Below, piece by piece: positions 1 to 6,235 of a stretch of DNA of 14,501 nt (the stretch's first letter is position 1; every line of letters begins with the position of its first letter). The notes beneath the pieces are model-generated. The model was not told the origin of the DNA. It made no database searches and saw only the letters and a list, made by a program, of their open reading frames with translations. The position numbers were made by a program, and so were the translations under genes. Source of the stretch: Methanosarcina sp. (lineage in GTDB: Archaea; Halobacteriota; Methanosarcinia; Methanosarcinales; Methanosarcinaceae); the NCBI GenBank assembly GCA_017883485.1, contig JADGNM010000018.1, forward strand, positions 1 through 14,501. The letters run 5' to 3'.

Positions 1-150
1 GTCTGGAGCCTTTAAATCGAAAAAGAAGGAATTCAAATATTACTGATAGTAATTGTCGGACAGCCTGTTTAGGTTGGGGTGGCCGCCCGCAATTTGATTA
101 TGACAGGCTGTCTCAAAACACAAACCGTTTCTACAATCGGGTAATGGGCA
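1..150 (+). promoter_or_regulatory. radB upstream region with possible promoter and nested stem-loop
   Basis: No gene is seen here. A TATA-like TTTAAAT lies at 11-17. Positions 59-68 and 103-112 are a perfect 10-bp inverted repeat (GACAGCCTGT/ACAGGCTGTC). Within its 34-nt loop a second stem can form between 74-80 and 85-92, with one bulged G and a GGCC loop. If transcription starts about 25 nt after the TATA-like box, both stems lie in the radB 5' leader. A second TTTAAAT at 159-165 would give a shorter leader that skips them. Alternatively the palindrome is a footprint of mobile-element ends. Promoter use is inferred only. Confidence 0.35.
59..112. repeat. 10-bp perfect inverted repeat, 34-nt loop
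   Basis: Arms 59-68 and 103-112 are exact reverse complements, and a G-T pair can extend each end. The GC-rich loop can fold into an inner stem (74-80 with 85-92). The arrangement is that of a structured RNA element or a REP-like palindrome. No other copy was noticed in this window. Confidence 0.6.
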
Positions 151-915
151 ATGTTGACTTTAAATCCAGACAGGATTTCTTTCCAAAAAAGCGTTATATC
201 ATTGGCCAGTTATACATCTGTCAAGCACAAAAAGAGGTGTCATTCCATAGAGAATCTATTGCCTTCAGGCTGTAAACCCCTCGACGAACTTCTGGGAGGA
301 GGATTTGAGAAGGGGATCGTAACCCAAATCTTCGGAGCTGCAGGGACCGGGAAAACAAATGTTTGCATCCAGCTTGCAGTGGAATGTGTAAAGCAGGGGC
401 AGAGAGTAATTTACATAGATACCGAAGGACTCTCTCCTGTTCGTTTCAAACAGATTGCAGGGGAAAATGCAAAGGAGATAGCAAGAAGTGTCATAATTTA
501 TGAACCTCTTAGTTTTGAAGAACAGTACGCGGCCGTGAGAGAAGTGGAAAAGATCGCCAGGGAGAACATAGGTCTAGTGATAATGGACTCTGCAACTTCA
601 TATTACAGATTTGAGCTTGAAGACGAAGAAACAGGTTTGAAAAGTCGCAGAGAGCTTGCCAGTCAAATAGGATTCCTGCACGCCCTTGCCCGTAAACATG
701 GCTTTGTTGTAGTCATAACCAACCAGGTATACTCGGATATTATCTCAGGAGGGGTGCGCCCATTGGGCGGCAGTTCCCTTGAGCACATCTCAAAGACAAT
801 TATCCAGCTGGAAAAAATAGGTGAAGGAACTAGACGTGCCATTCTGTACAAACATCGCTCCCGTCCGGAAGGCAAAAATGTTGAGTTCAGAATTACAGCT
901 GAAGGTCTCCGGTAA
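151..915 (+). CDS. radB: DNA repair and recombination protein RadB
   Basis: RecA/RadA-superfamily ATPase paralogue found in euryarchaea, thought to act as a mediator or regulator of RadA strand exchange. Numbered from ATG 151: Walker A GAAGTGKT at residues 62-69, Walker B LVIMDS at 142-147, and the RadB-typical GCKPLDELLGGG entry at about 40-51. It lacks the N-terminal helix-hairpin-helix DNA-binding domain of RadA. The core spans about residues 38-254, a normal RadB size; the first 32-38 residues look unlike the family. The start is doubtful: ATG 151 has no clear ribosome binding site, whereas GAGGTG at 234-239 sits 7 nt before an in-frame ATA at 247 (giving IENLLPSG). TTG 259 is a third option, 19 nt from that site. 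The gene is convergent with the inositol-phosphate synthase, 48 bp apart. The family call is firm; only the N-terminus is uncertain. Confidence 0.93.
   Translation: MLTLNPDRISFQKSVISLASYTSVKHKKRCHSIENLLPSGCKPLDELLGGGFEKGIVTQIFGAAGTGKTNVCIQLAVECVKQGQRVIYIDTEGLSPVRFKQIAGENAKEIARSVIIYEPLSFEEQYAAVREVEKIARENIGLVIMDSATSYYRFELEDEETGLKSRRELASQIGFLHALARKHGFVVVITNQVYSDIISGGVRPLGGSSLEHISKTIIQLEKIGEGTRRAILYKHRSRPEGKNVEFRITAEGLR
234..249 (+). promoter_or_regulatory. Ribosome binding site facing an ATA codon in radB
   Basis: GAGGTG at 234-239 is a good complement to the archaeal 16S 3' end and lies 7 nt before in-frame ATA 247-249, at the point where RadB-like sequence begins. A TTTAAAT at 159-165 could serve as the promoter for this shorter form. 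This suggests a non-AUG start or a mutated ATG. It is an inference from position, not proof. Confidence 0.4.
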
Positions 916-963
916 CCGGTAAAGAAGATAGGACAACGGAGATCGAGTAAACAAGATCGAGCT

Positions 964-2064
964 TTAACGTTCTCGGATGCCAGCTATAAACTCCTCGGTC
1001 CGTCTGGAGGCTTCATCGTCAGGATACTGGATAGCCGGATGTTTCATAAAGTAAGATGCCGGAGAATACAGCACTCCCCCTATCCCGCGGTCAAGAGCAA
1101 GCTTACAGCAGCGAATAGCATCAATTACCACACCTGCAGAGTTGGGGGAATCTTCTACTGAGAGCCGGAGTTCAAGGTTCATGGGAACATCCCCAAAGAG
1201 CCTGCCTTCCATTCTCAGGAAACAGACCTTATTGTCTTTTTGCCAGGCTACATAGTCGCTGGGTCCGATGTGGATGTTGTCATCATCAAGCTTTTGAGAG
1301 AGTATGGATTGAACAGCTTCTGTTTTCGATTCCCGCTTGGAAGCAAGTCTGCTCCTGTTGAGCATATTAAGGAAATCAGTGTTTCCACCAGTATTCAACT
1401 GATATGTCCTGTCAAGTTTTACACCGCGCTTTTCGAAAAGACTTGCAAGAATCCTGTGAGTAATTGTGGCCCCAAGCTGGGCTTTAATATCATCACCAAT
1501 AACAGGAATATTTCGTTCTTCAAACCTTTTTGCCCATTCAGGATCACTTGCAATAAAAACAGGCATATTATTGATAAAAGCCACCCCGGCTTCAAGGGCG
1601 CACTCAGCGTAGAAACGGACAGCTTCTTCGGAACCTACGGGCAGGTAATTGAGAAGCATATCTGCACCTGAATTCTTAAGCTCATTTACTACGTCTGCTT
1701 TTGCAGCTTCCGGCTCCCTGCTTACAACGAAGGTATACTTTTCGTCATAGTTCTTCATGTGGTCAGAAACACCATCAAGAACCCTGCCCATTTTAACCTT
1801 TACTCCAGTCGCCGGAACGTCAGGGCAAAAAATCGTTGTGCAGTTCGGGGGAGCAAAGATGGCTTCAGCTACGTCTTTTCCAACTTTCCTGGCGTCAACA
1901 TCAAAAGCAGCGACAACTTTGATGTCCGTGGGTTTGTACCCCCCAAGATCCCAGTGCATCAATCCGACAGGCTCTTTATTATCGGATTTATAATACTCAA
2001 TGCCCTGTATCAAAGAGCTTGCACAGTTCCCGATTCCTGTAACTGCTATTTTTATCTTTGTCAT
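964..2064 (-). CDS. Myo-inositol-1-phosphate synthase
   Basis: NAD-dependent isomerase/cyclase (EC 5.5.1.4) that converts glucose 6-phosphate to L-myo-inositol 1-phosphate. In Methanosarcina this feeds inositol-containing ether lipids (archaetidylinositol). The protein has 366 residues, typical of the short archaeal/actinobacterial form. An N-terminal Rossmann fold carries GIGNCASSL at residues 10-18. Later family motifs are [10 protein letters not shown] (191-200), [11 protein letters not shown] (224-234), [10 protein letters not shown] (242-251, with the conserved lysines of the active site) and [15 protein letters not shown] (304-318). The catalytic middle domain appears intact. The ATG at 2064 is preceded on the minus strand by GGAGAG about 11 nt upstream. 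The gene stands alone, convergent with radB and divergent from the isomerase gene. The name is well supported by motif order and length. Confidence 0.93.
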   Translation of the reverse strand: MTKIKIAVTGIGNCASSLIQGIEYYKSDNKEPVGLMHWDLGGYKPTDIKVVAAFDVDARKVGKDVAEAIFAPPNCTTIFCPDVPATGVKVKMGRVLDGVSDHMKNYDEKYTFVVSREPEAAKADVVNELKNSGADMLLNYLPVGSEEAVRFYAECALEAGVAFINNMPVFIASDPEWAKRFEERNIPVIGDDIKAQLGATITHRILASLFEKRGVKLDRTYQLNTGGNTDFLNMLNRSRLASKRESKTEAVQSILSQKLDDDNIHIGPSDYVAWQKDNKVCFLRMEGRLFGDVPMNLELRLSVEDSPNSAGVVIDAIRCCKLALDRGIGGVLYSPASYFMKHPAIQYPDDEASRRTEEFIAGIRER

Positions 2065-2080
2065 AAGCGCTTACTCTCCG

Positions 2081-2112
2081 ACTAATATCCTGATTTACTA
2101 ATACCCTGATTT
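2081..2112. repeat. 16-bp tandem duplication in the synthase leader
   Basis: Two adjacent copies, ACTAATATCCTGATTT (2081-2096) and ACTAATACCCTGATTT (2097-2112), differ at one base. They lie 17-48 bp upstream of the minus-strand start of the inositol-phosphate synthase, so probably within its 5' leader or around its transcription start. Confidence 0.7.
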
Positions 2113-2151
2113 CGTAAACCGCATAATAGAATGACTGACCTTCATAATTTA

Positions 2152-2160
2152 AAATTTAAA
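2152..2160 (-). promoter_or_regulatory. Possible TATA box for inositol-phosphate synthase
   Basis: On the minus strand this reads TTTAAATTT, similar to archaeal TATA boxes. A start about 25 nt downstream would fall near 2128, giving a leader of about 64 nt that contains the 16-bp tandem duplication. Confidence 0.35.
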
Positions 2161-2419
2161 GACATGGACTTACAGATAAGATCTCTGAAATTTGGAATTT
2201 ATATTGATGAAATTATGACTCTTCCTCTATCTCAGCTATGAGTTTTAAATCTTCTCTTATTTCTGCTATTACCCTATAAATCCATATATCTAAGTTTGCC
2301 TTTCTCACTTTTCCTTTATCGTTTTTCTATTAAAAGCTATAAGAACCCTGCCGAAATTCATATTAAGCTGCTCAGTTTGTCCGTAAAGTTTAAGGAAAAG
2401 GGTAATAAATTCTCTCAGG

Positions 2420-2459
2420 GCATCAAGTTGAATAGGTTTTTATCGGCAGAACCTGATGC
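2420..2459 (+). promoter_or_regulatory. Imperfect hairpin in the leader of the mtnA-like gene
   Basis: GCATCAAGTT (2420-2429) pairs with AACCTGATGC (2450-2459) at 9 of 10 positions around a 20-nt loop, and two G-U pairs can extend the base. The hairpin ends 6 nt before the ribosome binding site (2466-2476), so it could affect translation start. No known riboswitch was recognised. Confidence 0.4.
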
Positions 2460-2479
2460 TTACATAGGAAAGTGATTTA

Positions 2480-3499
2480 ATGAGGACAATTGACTGGAAT
2501 AAAGAGTCAAATTCAGTAGTGCTGGTAGATCAGACCCTGCTTCCAAAGGAGTACAGGATAATTGAGTGCAAAACTTTAAGTTCACTCTGCGATGCTATAA
2601 AGTCTCTAAGGATAAGGGGTGCACCTGCTCTCGGCGCTGCAGGAGGCTTCGGGATTGCTCTTGCAGCTTTCCTTAGTGAAGCCAAAAATCTCGAAATTAT
2701 GATTAATGACCTTGAGGCAGTAGGAAATGCTCTTAAGTCGACCCGTCCTACGGCAGCAAATCTTGGTTGGGGTGTGAATAGAGTCTTAGGAGCAGTTTCG
2801 GATGCCCCTGATGTCCAGGGAGCCCGGGATATAGCCCTTCAGGAAGCCATGGATATTGCAGAAGAAGATGTAGCCACTAACAAGCTGATAGGCGAACACG
2901 GAGCCAAATTATTAAAAGACGGCGACACGGTACTCACACACTGTAACGCAGGCAGGCTCGCCTGTGTGGACTGGGGTACAGCTCTTGGAGTTGTGCGTTC
3001 GGCTATCGCTGAAGGCAAAGATATCAAGGTTATCGCTTGTGAGACCAGACCGCAGAATCAGGGAAGCAGGATCACTACCTGGGAACTTATGCAGGACAAA
3101 ATTCCAGTAACCTTGATTGCAGATTCAATGGCTGGATGGGCAATGCACGAGGGACTTGTAGACAGTGTGCTCGTAGGAGCGGATAGGATCACTCAGGATG
3201 TTATATTTAATAAGATCGGAACATACACGCACTCGATCCTTGCAAAAGAGCATAATATCCCCTTTTACGTAGCAGCCCCGATCTCCACTTTCGATTTCGA
3301 TGGCTGGGAAGGCAGTGTAAAAATAGAGATTCGAAGCCCTGACGAGTTGCGATTCTTCGGATCAGAACAGCTAGCCCCAAAGGACGTTGAAGTTTTGAAT
3401 CCCGCTTTTGATGCGACTCCCATGGAAAATGTAACTGCGGTGATTACGGAAAAAGGAGTTTTTTATCCGCCGTTCCTGCTGGATGAGGTTCTCGTTTAA
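2480..3499 (+). CDS. mtnA: S-methyl-5-thioribose-1-phosphate isomerase family protein
   Basis: Aldose-ketose isomerase of the eIF2B-related family, expected to convert 5-methylthioribose 1-phosphate (or 5-deoxyribose 1-phosphate in methanogens) to the ribulose form in methylthioadenosine/5'-deoxyadenosine salvage. It has 339 residues. Family signs: an N-terminal helical domain, RIRGAPALGAAGG at 44-56, HCNAG with the expected catalytic Cys155, ETRPQNQGSR (188-197), VGADRIT with the expected catalytic Asp235, and NKIGTY at 244-249. The usual NGDVANKIG stretch reads QDVIFNKIG here, and the C-terminal end differs from bacterial MtnA. A related possibility is ribose-1,5-bisphosphate isomerase, but the overall motif set fits MtnA better. 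ATG 2480 has AGGAAAGTGAT just upstream. A hairpin with T-rich tail follows the stop, so the gene is probably transcribed alone. Confidence 0.87.
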   Translation: MRTIDWNKESNSVVLVDQTLLPKEYRIIECKTLSSLCDAIKSLRIRGAPALGAAGGFGIALAAFLSEAKNLEIMINDLEAVGNALKSTRPTAANLGWGVNRVLGAVSDAPDVQGARDIALQEAMDIAEEDVATNKLIGEHGAKLLKDGDTVLTHCNAGRLACVDWGTALGVVRSAIAEGKDIKVIACETRPQNQGSRITTWELMQDKIPVTLIADSMAGWAMHEGLVDSVLVGADRITQDVIFNKIGTYTHSILAKEHNIPFYVAAPISTFDFDGWEGSVKIEIRSPDELRFFGSEQLAPKDVEVLNPAFDATPMENVTAVITEKGVFYPPFLLDEVLV

Positions 3500-3502
3500 G
3501 AA

Positions 3503-3535
3503 GGTCCCCCGTTTTTGGGAGCACCATTGTTTTAA
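3503..3535 (+). terminator. Hairpin with T-rich tail after the mtnA-like gene
   Basis: GGTCCCCC and GGGAGCACC (about 3503-3525) can form an imperfect GC-rich stem with a T-rich loop, followed by TTGTTTT at 3527-3533. It lies just after the stop codon and before the secG promoter. Archaeal termination mainly needs the U-tract, so the role is inferred. Confidence 0.4.
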
Positions 3536-3579
3536 TCCTGAACCTTCAAAACGCTGGCTATAAAAAATTCTCTGCTGGA

Positions 3580-3588
3580 TTTATATAT
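3580..3588 (+). promoter_or_regulatory. TATA box for secG
   Basis: TTTATATAT is a near-consensus archaeal TATA box. The expected start, about 25 nt on, is near 3609-3612, giving a leader of roughly 35 nt before the secG ATG at 3645. Confidence 0.6.
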
Positions 3589-3644
3589 CAGAACTTTAAA
3601 TTATGAATGGTTACTAAAGTTAATAGAAAATTGGTGTTAAACTC

Positions 3645-3812
3645 ATGGCGAAAAAATCAGGTTCCGGGCTCCAGTCTTCTGCGGGGCTCATGCGCTACTA
3701 TGAAGCTGACAAAAATGCAATTCATGTCCAGCCCAAAACAGTGATGATTGTTGGCGCAGTTGTGGGCATAGCAATATTATTTTTAAGTGCTGTAAATCAC
3801 GTTTGGCCGTAA
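3645..3812 (+). CDS. secG: Preprotein translocase subunit SecG (Sec61-beta)
   Basis: Small third subunit of the archaeal SecYEG protein channel in the cytoplasmic membrane. The 55-residue protein has a Ser/Gly/Lys-rich cytoplasmic N-terminus (MAKKSGSGLQSSAGLMRYYE), the Sec61-beta hallmark of SAGLMRYYE followed by a short charged linker and a Pro (Pro30), and one membrane helix at about residues 32-50 near the C-terminus. The length and single tail helix match archaeal Sec61-beta. The start ATG has a weak GGTG element upstream. A good TATA box lies about 60 bp upstream. The membrane-anchored hydrolase starts 25 bp after the stop, so the two may share a transcript. Confidence 0.9.
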   Translation: MAKKSGSGLQSSAGLMRYYEADKNAIHVQPKTVMIVGAVVGIAILFLSAVNHVWP

Positions 3813-3837
3813 TTACATTTTTTCGGGCAGGGTTCCC

Positions 3838-4815
3838 TTGAGCAGGCATAATCCGGGAAAAAAAGGAAGCAAAAAAAACTTTTCTTCAGGAACCAAAACT
3901 CTTAAACCCAGGTTACTACTCCTGGGTTTCCTTCTTATACTTGTGGGTATCTTCGGAATCATGTACAATCCATCCAATTCTGCCAGAGCCGCAGCCCAAT
4001 GGGAAGTTTCCGAATCAGGAATTTTATCTTTTCCTCCACGAGAAAAACCTGTCTTTGCAGCTCAGGCAATCGAAGATAAATATGCCCCTGAAAAGCCGGA
4101 TACTTTGAAGCTGCTGTCTTTTGAAAGTAAAGGGAACAAGACTCAGGCTCTTTTGAGAATTCCTGCAAACTCTACCTCTTCTTCGGTTTTTCCGGGTATA
4201 GTGCTGCTCCCTGGAGCAACAGTTAGTAAAGAAGCCGAACAGGGTTTGGCTGCGGAACTCTCAAAAATGGGGTACGCAACCCTTACCATTGACCAGCGTA
4301 ATCTCGGGGGCGTAAATCCCGAAAAGGACTTTGAACTTTTCAATACTGGTGTTGAGCCTGTTGAGTACTCCATGGTTTATGATGCCCTGAAAGCCGCAGA
4401 TGTGCTTGCAGCCCAGCCGGAAATCGACCCAAAAAGGCTTGCAATCCTTGGGGAAAGTAACGGCGGAAGATTTGCAATTATTGCCTGTGCCCTTGATCCT
4501 TCCCTTAAAAGTGTTATCGGAATCAGCACTTCTGGATACGGGACTGAAGAGAAGAAGCCTGCTGCAGTTAACGATTCTACTTACCGCTTCTCCCGTTCAA
4601 TTGATCCGGATACCTACCTTCCTTACCTGCCGCCTGCAAAATTCGTGCAAATTCATTCTTTTAATGATACCTTAATTCCCTATGATGCGGCACTGAAAAC
4701 CTTTGAACTTGCAAAAGAGCCAAGGGCAATGTATAACATTAGTGATGCGACGCACGGATATACAGGTTCCATGCGCCCTTACCTTGAAAAAGAACTTGCG
4801 ATAATTCTCTCCTGA
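3838..4815 (+). CDS. Membrane-anchored alpha/beta hydrolase
   Basis: Predicted serine hydrolase of the alpha/beta fold (dienelactone-hydrolase/prolyl-oligopeptidase-like group); the substrate is unknown. It has 325 residues from a TTG start. No in-frame ATG exists before residue 42, and an in-frame stop lies at about 3811, so TTG 3838 is the natural start. The N-terminus is basic (about residues 1-25), followed by a hydrophobic segment at 26-42, either a signal anchor or a signal peptide with a possible cut near ARAAA (49-53). The catalytic triad is visible: Ser207 in GESNG (205-209), Asp277 in SFNDT, His306 in DATHG. VLLPGA (122-127) fits the oxyanion-hole strand. The catalytic part should face outside the cell. 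It follows secG by 25 bp and is probably cotranscribed. The fold is confident; the enzyme activity is not. Confidence 0.8.
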   Translation: MSRHNPGKKGSKKNFSSGTKTLKPRLLLLGFLLILVGIFGIMYNPSNSARAAAQWEVSESGILSFPPREKPVFAAQAIEDKYAPEKPDTLKLLSFESKGNKTQALLRIPANSTSSSVFPGIVLLPGATVSKEAEQGLAAELSKMGYATLTIDQRNLGGVNPEKDFELFNTGVEPVEYSMVYDALKAADVLAAQPEIDPKRLAILGESNGGRFAIIACALDPSLKSVIGISTSGYGTEEKKPAAVNDSTYRFSRSIDPDTYLPYLPPAKFVQIHSFNDTLIPYDAALKTFELAKEPRAMYNISDATHGYTGSMRPYLEKELAIILS

Positions 4816-4820
4816 TTTTA

Positions 4821-4840
4821 CCTAAAAGTATTTTTCTAGG
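4821..4840 (+). terminator. Terminator-like inverted repeat after the hydrolase
   Basis: CCTAAAA at 4821-4827 pairs with the TTCTAGG-type arm ending at 4840, with one mismatch and a T5 run (4831-4835) in the 3' half. It starts 5 nt after the hydrolase stop codon. The position and T-run fit transcription termination. Confidence 0.45.
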
Positions 4841-5241
4841 AATCTCTGGTTTACTTTTGAGTCACTTAGGAACAGTAATAACCCCGCTTTTCAGTTGACA
4901 GATGTCACGGTTCCGGCTGCAGAACACTTAAATTATGATCTGAAGCCAGAAAGCATCTTAAACACCTTGAATTAAAAATAGGATGCTTAATGATAGGCTC
5001 AGATCTCACCCGATAGAAAACCAATATCTCCCCCTACAAAAATAAGTTTGTATTTTTAAACAGTCTAACAGATTTACATTTGCACATCGTTAAGTATTTG
5101 CTTGACATTAAGTAATTTGTAGTCACAAAGCCAAATGATGCAACTATTCGAGGATCTATAATTTTTTTTACTGCAACAATTACAGGCGTGACTATAATTG
5201 ATCTAACCTAGAGGAAAATTTCAGTCATTGAAAAAACAGGA

Positions 5242-5251
5242 AATATAAAAA
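5242..5251 (+). promoter_or_regulatory. Possible TATA box for the PKD-domain gene
   Basis: AATATAAAAA preceded by AGGA resembles a BRE/TATA pair. The expected start is near 5272, leaving a leader of about 150 nt before ATG 5425. A TTTTATAAATATT at about 5395-5407 also looks TATA-like but is too close to the start codon to leave room for the ribosome binding site. Confidence 0.4.
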
Positions 5252-5409
5252 GACTCGCGCAATTGTACTGTTATCCATAGGAACTACGACAAATCAAATA
5301 TCACACAAAACACAGCGTGTGTTTCAAGCAAGAATCACTAGAGGACAAATACAAGATGTTGGAGCAGTATAGCCAAAGAGCTTACTCCACTACATTTTAT
5401 AAATATTCG

Positions 5410-5420
5410 GGGAGCGTGAA
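5410..5420 (+). promoter_or_regulatory. Ribosome binding site that fixes the PKD gene start
   Basis: GGGGAGCGTGA about 5-7 nt before ATG 5425 resembles AGGAGGTGA. Together with the signal peptide that begins at this ATG, it supports 5425 over the upstream GTG at 5317. Confidence 0.6.
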
Positions 5421-5424
5421 GAAC

Positions 5425-5970
5425 ATGGATAAACGAATTATAGCAACATTTATAGCACTAACTTTTATTATCGCGCCAGTAGCGGCATTGCCGAACTTGA
5501 CAGTTGGAACTGGAGCAAATGCACATCCTGTTGCAGGATGGGCACCACTAAAAGTTGATTTCTCTGGTTGGTCCAACAATACGACTATCACAAACTGGCT
5601 CTGGAATTTTGGTGACAAGAGCCATCGTCAAGGTAAGCACGTTGACCATACATATAAGGATGGAACATACAAAGCTACTGTCAAAGCAAGCACAAAATCT
5701 GGAACTGTGATGTTCGCTAAATCATTCACTATCACCGCGTATAAAGCAAGCTTTACAGCTATGCAACTTAAAAAGAGTAATAAAGTCCAGTTCCACTATA
5801 CAGGAAACGGAAAGCCGACATCATTCTTCTGGAACTTTGGAGATAAATCAGTATCACATGCCAAGAACCCATCACACATATACAAAAAGGACGGTAAGTA
5901 CAAAGTCAGCTTAACAGTTAAGAACAGAACTGGTAGTAAGATAGTCATTAATAGAATAACAGTGAAATAA
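5425..5970 (+). CDS. Small secreted protein with two PKD domains
   Basis: Predicted cell-surface or secreted protein of 181 residues. Residues 1-21 form a signal peptide (MDKR, a hydrophobic stretch, then PVAALP). Two PKD-type immunoglobulin-like domains follow, about 24-107 and 108-181. Each has WNFGDK (60-65 and 136-141, against the usual WDFGDG) and a closing Y-K-DG-Y/K-V strand (77-87 and 153-165). Such domains usually mediate protein or carbohydrate contacts in Methanosarcina surface proteins, but here there is no enzyme domain, anchor or stalk. Composition is odd: no glutamate, no cysteine, about 23 Lys and 4 Arg against 7 Asp. The start is set by the GGGGAGCGTGA element just upstream and the signal peptide; a longer frame from GTG 5317 is rejected. 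It stands alone, with a terminator after it. The exact role is unknown. Confidence 0.82.
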   Translation: MDKRIIATFIALTFIIAPVAALPNLTVGTGANAHPVAGWAPLKVDFSGWSNNTTITNWLWNFGDKSHRQGKHVDHTYKDGTYKATVKASTKSGTVMFAKSFTITAYKASFTAMQLKKSNKVQFHYTGNGKPTSFFWNFGDKSVSHAKNPSHIYKKDGKYKVSLTVKNRTGSKIVINRITVK

Positions 5971-6001
5971 TCTTATGAAATAGTCGTAGTGAATGGAATG
6001 G

Positions 6002-6033
6002 ATAATAAAAACGAGACTTTTTTATTATTTTTC
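6002..6033 (+). terminator. Terminator after the PKD gene
   Basis: A perfect 10-bp inverted repeat, ATAATAAAAA (6002-6011) and TTTTTATTAT (6019-6028), with a 7-nt loop, followed by TTTTC. It lies 31 bp after the PKD stop and is T-rich on the coding strand, as expected of an archaeal terminator. Confidence 0.6.
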
Positions 6034-6171
6034 TGATAAACGCATAGAAAATCTTGTGCTCATTGTTTTCAGTAACTCGTGGACAAGACCTAAAAATCGA
6101 TGAATGACATTCCTGGCAGACACACATTTCAACGATGAGTCGATCTTACTTTAATTCGTTTGCCAAGGTTT

Positions 6172-6180
6172 TTTATATTA
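6172..6180 (+). promoter_or_regulatory. TATA box for mutS2
   Basis: TTTATATTA lies 56 bp before the start codon. A start about 25 nt downstream leaves a leader of roughly 35 nt. No strong ribosome binding site is seen before ATG 6236/6239. Confidence 0.5.
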
Positions 6181-6235
6181 AAACTTTATTTTAGCTTCTG
6201 CGATATAATTAAAATGATTACATATTGTTATTCAA

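Larger units (their letters stand above)
2065..2479. promoter_or_regulatory. Divergent intergenic control region
   Basis: 415 bp without a gene, AT-rich, between two divergent genes. It holds a 16-bp tandem duplication (2081-2112), a minus-strand TATA-like box (2152-2160), several plus-strand TATA-like stretches (CTATAAAT 2274-2281, CTATAAGAA near 2337-2345, AATAAAT 2404-2410), an imperfect hairpin (2420-2459) and the ribosome binding site of the downstream gene (AGGAAAGTGAT, 2466-2476, 3 nt before ATG 2480). Which plus-strand TATA is used cannot be decided by eye. No small ORF with a convincing start was seen. Confidence 0.5.
4841..5424. other. Gene-poor AT-rich stretch before the PKD gene
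   Basis: About 580 bp with no convincing gene. Visible items are TGACA-GA-TGTCA at 4896-4907, a 7-bp inverted repeat AAGCATC/GATGCTT (4951-4957 and 4982-4988), many A/T runs, and a TATA-like AATATAAAAA at 5242-5251. An open frame begins at GTG 5317 and runs into the PKD gene, but its first 36 residues look non-coding. The stretch may be a degraded insertion or a long regulatory leader. Confidence 0.5.

Noticed and set aside
1240..1671. 143-codon open frame on the plus strand opposite the inositol-phosphate synthase
   Set aside because: Lies entirely opposite conserved synthase motifs and has no family features.
2201..2268. Possible C/D-box small RNA (TTGATGA near 2205)
   Set aside because: No matching D box (CTGA) at the right distance and no flanking stem.
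4896..4907. TGACA-GA-TGTCA palindrome as an operator
   Set aside because: Only 5-bp arms, more than 500 bp from the nearest start; expected by chance.
5317..5424. Upstream in-frame extension of the PKD gene from GTG 5317
   Set aside because: The 36 residues are not signal-like and would bury the signal peptide; ATG 5425 has a good ribosome binding site.
6098..6150. Possible C/D-box small RNA with two GATGA elements (near 6101 and 6134)
   Set aside because: The C boxes lack the correct first bases, and no CTGA D box follows the second one.
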